A stretch of DNA of 64,000 nucleotides from Luscinia megarhynchos. Lineage: Eukaryota; Chordata; Aves; Passeriformes; Turdidae. Under the pieces are notes generated by a model. It saw only the letters and a program-made list of their open reading frames with translations. It made no database searches and had not been told where the DNA came from. Positions 38,222 through 64,000 of this stretch are shown piece by piece. Made by a program: the position numbers and the translations under genes. The stretch is taken from NCBI GenBank assembly GCA_034336665.1, contig CM067589.1:454765-518764 (forward strand). Reading direction: 5' to 3'. Position 1 is the first letter of the stretch; every line of letters begins with the position of its first letter.

Positions 38222-39655
38222 ACCTGGTGTCACCTCGTGTCATTCTGTGTCACCTGGTGTCACCTCGTGTCACCTTGTGGCACCTGGTGTCACTCTGTGT
38301 CACCTCGTGTCACTTTGTGTCACCTGGTGTCACCTCGTGTCACTTTGTGTCACCTCATGTCACTTGGTGTCACCTGGTGTCACTTACTGTCACCTCGTGT
38401 CACCTCATATCACTTTGTGTCACCTCATGTCACCTTGTGGCACCTCGTGTCACCTGGTGTCACTTTGTGTCACCTGGTGTCACTTGTGGCACTTTGTGTC
38501 ACCTGGTGTCACCTCGTGTCACTCTGTGTCACCTCGTGTCACTCTGTGTCACCTGGTGTCACCTTGTGTCACCTCGTGTCACTTTGTGTCACCTCGTGTC
38601 ACTCTGTGTCACCTGGTGTCACCTTGTGTCACCTCGTGTCACTTTGTGTCATCTGGTGTCACCTCGTGTCACCTGGTGTCACTTCGTGTCACTCTGTGTC
38701 ACCTCGTGTCACCTGGTGGCACTTTGTGGCACTTACTGTCACCTCATGTCACCTCGTGTCACCTTGTGTCACTCTGTGTCACCTGGTGTCACTTGGTGCC
38801 ACTCTGTGTCACTTTGTGGCACTTTGTGTTGCTTGGTGTCACCTCGTGCCACCCTGTGTCACTCTGTATCATCCGATGTCACTTTGTGGCACTTACTGTC
38901 ACCTCCTGTCACCCTGTGTCACTTTGTGTCACCTGGTGTCACCTTGTGGCACCTCGTGTCACTCTGTGTCACCTTGTAGCACCTATTGTCACCTCGTGTC
39001 ACTTTGTGGCACGTTGTGTCACCTTGCAACAGCTGGTGTCACTTTGTGTCGCTTGGTGTCACCTCCTGTCACCTCCTGTCACTTTGTGTCACTCTGTGTC
39101 ACCTGGTGTCACTTAGTGTCAATTTGTGTCACTTGGTGTCATCTTGTGGCACTTTGTGGCACTTTGTGTCATTTGGTGTCACCTCGTGTCACTCTGTGTC
39201 ACCTTGTGGCACTTTGTGTCACCTGGTGTCACTTTGTGGCACTTACTGTCACCTCGTGTCACCTTGTGGCACTTTTTGTCACTTGGTGTCACCGGGTGTC
39301 ACCTCGTGTCACTTCGTGTTACCTCATGTCACCTTGAGTCACTTTGTGTCGCCTTGAGTCACTTTGTGTCACCTCGTGTCACTCTGTGGCACGTTGTGTC
39401 ACCTTGTGGCACCTTGTGTCACCTTGTGTCACTTGGTGTCACTTCATGTCACTCTGTGTCACCTCGTGTCACTCTGTGTCACCTTGTGGCACTTTGTGTG
39501 TCACCTCGTGTCACTTTGGATCACTTTGTGTCATTTGGTGTCACCTGGTGTCGCCTCGTGACACTCTGTGTCACTTTGTGGCACTTACTGTCACCTCATG
39601 TCACCTTGTGTCATCTTGTGTCACCTCGTGTCACTTTGTGTCACCTTGTGGCACC
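38222..39655. repeat. 10-bp minisatellite (GTGTCACCTG)
   Basis: About 140 units of GTGTCACCTG, GTGTCACCTC or GTGTCACTTT with GTGGCAC variants. All three + frames stay open for 190-390 codons, an artefact of the missing stops. Confidence 0.95.
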
Positions 39656-39904
39656 CGAGGGTGGTGTGGTGACAGCGGGTGTGGGGGTGACAAGTGCCAC
39701 CCCCTTGGTGACACTCCCAAAAATGACATAGGGGAGGTGACAAGTGCCACCCTCTTTGGGGACACCCCCAAAAATGTCATGAGGGGTTTGTCCTTTTGTG
39801 CAACCCCGGTGTCCCCACTCGGTGTCCCCACCCCGGTGTCCCCAAGCTGTCGCACAGTTTTGGGGACGCTCCATCCCTTTGTCCCCAAGCTCCCAGCTCG
39901 GTGT

Positions 39905-40745
39905 CGCTCAGGGGGGTGACAGTGACGAGCGAGGAGGTGACAGCGCCCGGTGAGGAGGTGACAATGCCGAGTGAGGGGGTGACAATGCCAGGTGACGAGG
40001 TGACAATGACGAGTGAGGAGGTGACAGCGCCAGGAGAAGGGGTGACAATGTCGGGTGAGGAGGTGACAATGTCGGGTGAGGAGGTGACAGCGCCAGGTGA
40101 AGGGGTGACAACACCAGGTGAGGAGGTGACAATGCCGAGTGAGGAGGTGACAGCGCCAGGTGAGGGGGTGACAACGCCAGGTGAGGTGACAATGCCGGGT
40201 GAGGGGTGACAACGCCAGGTGAGGAGGTGACAATGCCAGGTGAGGTGACAGCCAGGTGAGGGGTGACAATGCCGAGTGAGGGAGGTGACAATGCCGAGTG
40301 AGGTGACAGCGCCAGGTGAGGAGGTGACAGTGACGAACGAGGAGGTGACAGTGACGAACGAGGAGGTGACAATGCCGAGTGAGGAGGTGACAGCGCCAGG
40401 TGAGGAGGTGACAACACCAGGTGAGGAGGTGACAATGCCCAGTGAGGTGACAACGCCAGGTGAGGTGACAATGCCGAGCGAGGAGGTGACAATGCCAGGT
40501 GACGAGGTGACAATGCCGAGTGAGGTGACAGCGCCCCGGTGAGGTGACAATGCCGAGTGAGGAGGTGACAGTGCCAGGTGAGGAGGTGACAAGGTCGAGT
40601 GAGGTGACAATGCCGAGTGAGGAGGTGACAGCGCCCGGTGAGGAGGTGACAGCGCCAGGTGACGAGGTGACAGTGACGAACGAGGAGGTGACAATGCCAG
40701 GCGAGGGAGGCGACAATGCCAAGTGACGAGGTGACAGCGCCCGGT
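39905..40745 (+). repeat. 21-bp minisatellite with consensus 5' splice sites (CAGGTGAGGAGGTGACAATGC)
   Basis: About 40 units of about 21 bp. Many contain CAGGTGAGG, which matches the U1 snRNA site CAG|GTRAG on the sense strand. Variants with CGAGTGAGG also keep the GTGAG core. Confidence 0.94.
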
Positions 40746-41790
40746 GACGGGGGTGGCAGGTCCCCACCTGTCCCCAACCCCCCCCGAATGTCCCCTTGTC
40801 CCCTCTGGTGTCCCCGCGTGCGTCCGTCCCCTTCATGGCATCGTGCAAATCCCTCGCTGAAGCAAGAAAACACCCAAAAAACCAATTTAAAAAACTCAGT
40901 TCTGGTACAGAACACAAAAATAAAGATTAAAAAATAATAAAGAATAATTTAAAAATAAAAAATAAATAAATAAAAATAATAAAAAAATAGGAAAAATGTA
41001 AAAATGATAAAAAAAAAAAAAAAAACCAAAATCCAAGCGCTGCCTGCATCGTGCATGTGCCGCCGCATGCGCTCCCCGCTTTACTCGTCTGGATGTTGTT
41101 TTAAACCAAGAAAAGCAAAAAAAAAAATAAAAATAAAGCTGCGACTCTGAAAAGGACAAAAAAAAAAAAAACTGAGAAGAAAAAGCGAAAAAACGGCAAA
41201 AAAATGGAAAAAACTGCGAATTTCTGGTTCTCTTTAAAAGCTGTTTTGGGGTTTCTACGCCGTCGTGTGTCTCTCTCTCTTCCGCATGAAATTTCTCGTG
41301 GACTGTTTTAAAAATAAAACGGACAAAAAAAATAATGAATGAGGAAAGAAAGAGTTGAAAACGGAGGAAAATTTAAAAAAAAAAAAAAAGGAAGAAAAAG
41401 GGGAAAAAAGAAGAAAAATGTTTTAAAAAAAGGGGAAAAAACGAAGAAAAATGTTTTTTTAAAAAGGGAAAAAACGAAGAAAAATGTAAAAAAAAAGGAA
41501 AAATGGGAAAAAAATGAAAAGTGTAAAAAATAAAAAAAAAAGGAAAAAATGGGAAAAAAGGAAAAATGTAAAAAAAAAAAAAAAGCCTCGAGCAGGGGAA
41601 AAGCGGGGGAGGGGAGGGAGGGGACCCCGCCCCTCCCCCGCCCCGTGCCACCCCCGCGTGTCCCCGTGTCGCCGTGGATGCCATGGGTAGTTGTGTGTGA
41701 CCGTCGTAATTCCCGTGACAAAAGGGTTGCTTTTTATTCTTTTCCTTTTTCCCTTTATAACTTTTCTTTTCTATCAGAGTGTCTGGCTTT

Positions 41791-41796
41791 AATAAA
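41791..41796 (+). terminator. SRCIN1: Likely distal SRCIN1 poly(A) signal
   Basis: AATAAA in GGCTTTAATAAAATTATC, followed by a long T-run as a downstream element. It lies 275 bp before the opposing signal of ARHGAP23. Confidence 0.6.
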
Positions 41797-42071
41797 ATTA
41801 TCTTTTTTTTTTTTTTTTCTCCGTCTCTTTTTCTCTCTTTTTTCCTCACTTTTTCTTCATCCCACCCAAAAAAAAAAAATATTGAGAATTTTGAAGAGGA
41901 TGGCGCATCCCAAATTTTGGTATTTTCTCCCGAAACGCTCAGAGGAAAATGAGATTTTTCTTCCCGTGGAGAAATCTTGGAATAAAAATTGCCGGCAGGA
42001 AGAATTTGGGGTCTCTTCCCAAAAAAAAAAAAAAATTAGAATCAATACCAGCAAAACATTGAATAACCATT

Positions 42072-42077
42072 TTTATT
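42072..42077 (-). terminator. ARHGAP23: Likely ARHGAP23 poly(A) signal
   Basis: On the - strand the text reads GGAAATAAAAATGG, so AATAAA falls at plus-strand TTTATT. It follows a non-repetitive A/T-rich block (42120-42480) of 3' UTR type. Confidence 0.55.
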
Positions 42078-42784
42078 TCCAATATATAGACCAGGACTGG
42101 GGGGACCAAAGCAGAGGGGATTTTTTTGGGGTTGATTTGGGTTTTGGTTTTTTTTTTTTTTTTGCAGTTTTGCAGATCCCGACACGCCGGGAATGGGAAG
42201 GGAATTTTTTTTATATTTTTTATTTTTCTGGTGGGGACATGCAGGATGGGTTTTAAAAAGTCACCACTGCTCGGGGCTGGTCTTTCCACTGAGCAAAACC
42301 TCTTAAAAAAATTCCTTATAAATCCTTTGGGATATGTTACAGGGGCAGAGACGATATTTACAGGGGAAAACGGACCAAAAAAACAAAAAAAAATCGAAAA
42401 GAAAAGGAAAACAAAACGACTTTACAGCAAATATTTGCATAACGTCATGAGAACGACACGGAGAGACGGTGACGGGATGTGCGACACGAGGTGACACCGA
42501 GGTGGTGGCACTTGTGTCCCCAGAGTGGCCGGGGGTCGCCACGCCCCCTTCCTAAAGTGCTTCTGGCCTGGGGGACAGCGAGGGGACAGCGAGGGGACAG
42601 CGACGCTCCGGGAGCGCCGCGGGGTGGTGGCAGCGGTAGAGGGTGGCAGTGTCACCTCCCCATGGCCGCTGGGTGTCCCCGCTTCAGTGCCAGCCCCCCC
42701 CCAGGGCAGGGTGACAGCGCTGATGTCCCCAAGGGACCCCAACACACGGCGGGGGCTCGGACAGGGGGTCCCCAAGGTGCTCAG

Positions 42785-43275
42785 GGCAAGGAGGGTCCCC
42801 AGGGCAGGGGGCTGTGACCCTGATGTCCCCATGGTCGCCCAGGGCAGGGTCTGTGACCCTGATGTCCCCATGGTCGCCCAGGGCAGGGGGCTGTGACCCT
42901 GATGTCCCCAAGGTCCCCCAGAGAAGGGGTCTGTCACCCCTGATGTCCCCAAGTTCGCCCAGGGTAGGGGTCTCTGACCCCAGGGTCCCCAGGGCAGGGG
43001 TCTCTGATCGATGTCACCAGGGTCCCTCAGGGCAGGGGGCTGTGACCCTGATGTCCCCAACGTCCCCCCAGAGCAAAGGTCTGTGACCCTGATGTCCCCA
43101 AGGTCGCCCGGGGTAAGGGGTCTCTGACCCTGAGATCCGCAGGGCAGGGGTCTCTCACTGAGATCGCCGAGGTCCCCAGGGCAGGGGACAGTCACACTGA
43201 GATCCCCAGGGTCCCCAGGGCAGGGGACAGTCACACTGAGATTCCCCAGGGTCCCCAGGGCAGGGGACAGTCACG
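42785..43275. repeat. About 38-bp minisatellite (GACCCTGATGTCCCCAAGG)
   Basis: About 13 units of GACCCTGATGTCCCCA, then GGTCGCCCAGGGCAGGGGTCT. Purine/pyrimidine skew matches the neighbouring array. Confidence 0.9.
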
Positions 43276-43369
43276 CTGAGGTCCCCAGGGTCCCCAAGCC
43301 GGGCCAGGTCCCCGGCCGGAGCAGCCGCAGCTCCCAGGGAAGTGCCCGCACTTCGCTCCGCCGCGGCTG

Positions 43370-43770
43370 GGGACAGCAGTGACACCTCTGGGGACAGCAG
43401 TGACACCGCTGGGGACAGCAGTGACACCCCTGGGGACAGCATTGCCACCAACTGGGGACAGCAATGACACCAGAGGGGACAGCAGTGACACCCCTGGGGA
43501 CAGCGGTGACACCCTGGGGACAGCAGTGACACCGCTGGGGACAGCAGTGCCACCAGAGGGACAGCAGTGCCAAGAGAGGGGACAGCAGTGCGACCCTGGG
43601 GACTGTAGTGCCACCCCTGGGGACAGCAGTGCCATCACTGGGGACTGCAGTGCCACATTTGGGGACAGTATTGCCACCCCTGGGAACAGTATTGCCACCC
43701 TGGGGACAGCAGTGCCACCCTGGGGACAGCAGTGCCACCCTGGGGACAGCCGGGCCACCCTGGGGACAGC
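43370..43770. repeat. About 20-bp minisatellite (GGGGACAGCAGTGACACC)
   Basis: About 20 units of GGGGACAGCAGTG(A/C)CACC with internal variants, ending about 215 bp before the ARHGAP23 stop codon. Confidence 0.92.
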
Positions 43771-43984
43771 CCCCGCGAGCCCCCACGCCCCTCCTGGCAC
43801 TGCCGGGGGGCTGGGGCGCCGCGCGGTGCCACCCCCGCAGGTCCCCAAAGCGCGAGCGGGACGAGGTGGTGGCTTTGTCCCCACCCGCGGCCACCGGGAC
43901 CTGTGAAATAATTACCAGCAGCTCGTCCGGAGCACAATTAAATACGGGGACAAGGGACAGTCCTTGAATCAACCCCTGCGGGGC

Positions 43985-63510
<19,526 letters not shown>

Positions 63511-63659
63511 CTGCAGAGCCCGGCCAGGGCACAGTGTCACCACCAGGGGCTGCTGGCACCGGGGTGTCCCCACGGCCACCCGGGGCAGGGTTTGAGCAAA
63601 CAAAGCACACCCCAAACCCAGGAGAACCCCCCAGGATTATATAGAAGGGGCAGAAAAGA

Positions 63660-64000
63660 GCAGGAAATGCCAGAAAAATAAAATAAAATAAAAATTAAAT
63701 ACATTAATAAATAAATAGAATAGAATAGAATAGAATAGAATAGAATAGAATAGAATAGAATAGAATAGAATAGAATAGAATAGAATAGAATAGAATAGAA
63801 TAGAATAGAATAGAATAGAATAGAATAGAATAGAATAGAATAGAATAGAATAGAATAGAATAGAATAGAATAGAATAGGAGTAAAGTAAAATACAGTAAA
63901 ATAAAGTAAAGTAATATAAAATAAAGTAAAATAAAATAAAATAAAGTAAAATAAAATGAAATAAAATAGAATTTAAAAATAGAATAGAATAAAATAACAT
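63660..64000. repeat. 5-bp microsatellite (TAGAA)n and related A-rich tract
   Basis: A pure (TAGAA) run of about 32 units from 63717 to 63876 is followed by AAAATAAAGT-type sequence to the window end. A purity this high suggests a length-variable locus. Confidence 0.96.

Larger units (their letters stand above)
35169..41815 (+). other. SRCIN1: Putative SRCIN1 3' UTR
   Basis: After the stop codon the sequence alternates non-repetitive A/T-rich blocks (37430-37960, 40800-41815), which look like brain-type 3' UTR, with tandem arrays. Possible poly(A) signals are AATAAA at 37721, 40919 and 41791. The last sits in TCTGGCTTTAATAAAATTATC followed by a T-run, the best candidate for the distal end. 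Extent is inferred. Confidence 0.5.
42050..43984 (-). other. ARHGAP23: Putative ARHGAP23 3' UTR
   Basis: It extends from the stop codon at 43985 toward the AATAAA at 42072. It includes two tandem arrays and a unique A/T-rich end. Extent is inferred from the poly(A) signal and the lack of any other gene. Confidence 0.5.

Noticed and set aside
38174..39337. Cysteine/histidine-rich open frame (CHLVSLCVTWCH) that could look like a zinc-finger protein
   Set aside because: It is the 10-bp GTGTCACCTG array read as codons; C and H spacing follows the repeat and does not fit any zinc-finger pattern.

Overview
This is a window of vertebrate nuclear DNA, most likely from a bird and plausibly a songbird. 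It holds two multi-exon protein genes pointing at each other. SRCIN1 (p140Cap, a Src-kinase signalling inhibitor) lies on the + strand, with its coding exons between 120 and 35168. ARHGAP23 (a PDZ-PH-RhoGAP protein) lies on the - strand, with its coding exons between 63510 and 43985. Both genes run off the window at their 5' ends, so their first exons are missing. The tail-to-tail SRCIN1/ARHGAP23 order is the one known in human 17q12. The bird assignment is inference. It rests on compact GC-rich introns packed with minisatellites, on several LTR families, and on protein sequence that diverges moderately from mammalian orthologues.

Layout. 120-35168: nineteen SRCIN1 exons. Sixteen match the family closely and join in phase. 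Three (25181-25282, 27333-27630, 27741-28099) are extra candidate cassette exons that also keep phase. 35169 to about 41815: putative SRCIN1 3' UTR, interrupted by long tandem arrays and ending near an AATAAA at 41791. About 42050-43984: putative ARHGAP23 3' UTR (- strand), with its AATAAA at 42072-42077. The two gene ends are therefore only about 0.3 kb apart. 43985-63510: twenty-one ARHGAP23 exons covering the end of the PDZ domain, a long proline/serine-rich linker, the PH domain, the RhoGAP domain with its arginine finger, and the C-terminal tail. One of them (46454-46496) carries an extra base that breaks the frame.

The rest of the window is repeats. By adding up the interval lengths I list, tandem arrays with units of 5 to about 160 bp occupy roughly 45 percent of it. 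At least four kinds of LTR-like element are present, some nested. Both repeat types often come within 10-35 bp of exon edges, leaving little more than the splice signals. The very long open frames across the arrays are artefacts of repeats without stop codons.

Functionally, both genes act on the actin cytoskeleton. SRCIN1 restrains Src through Csk and works at synapses and adhesions. ARHGAP23 turns off Rho-family GTPases. I see no operon-like coupling. The possible interactions are at the shared 3' end. The most notable observations are a duplicated half-exon of SRCIN1, a 35-bp minisatellite that seems to have grown out of an LTR, a run of consensus 5' splice-site motifs in the SRCIN1 3' UTR, and the crowding of LTRs against splice sites. 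No separate new biological system (defence island, CRISPR, secondary metabolism) is visible.
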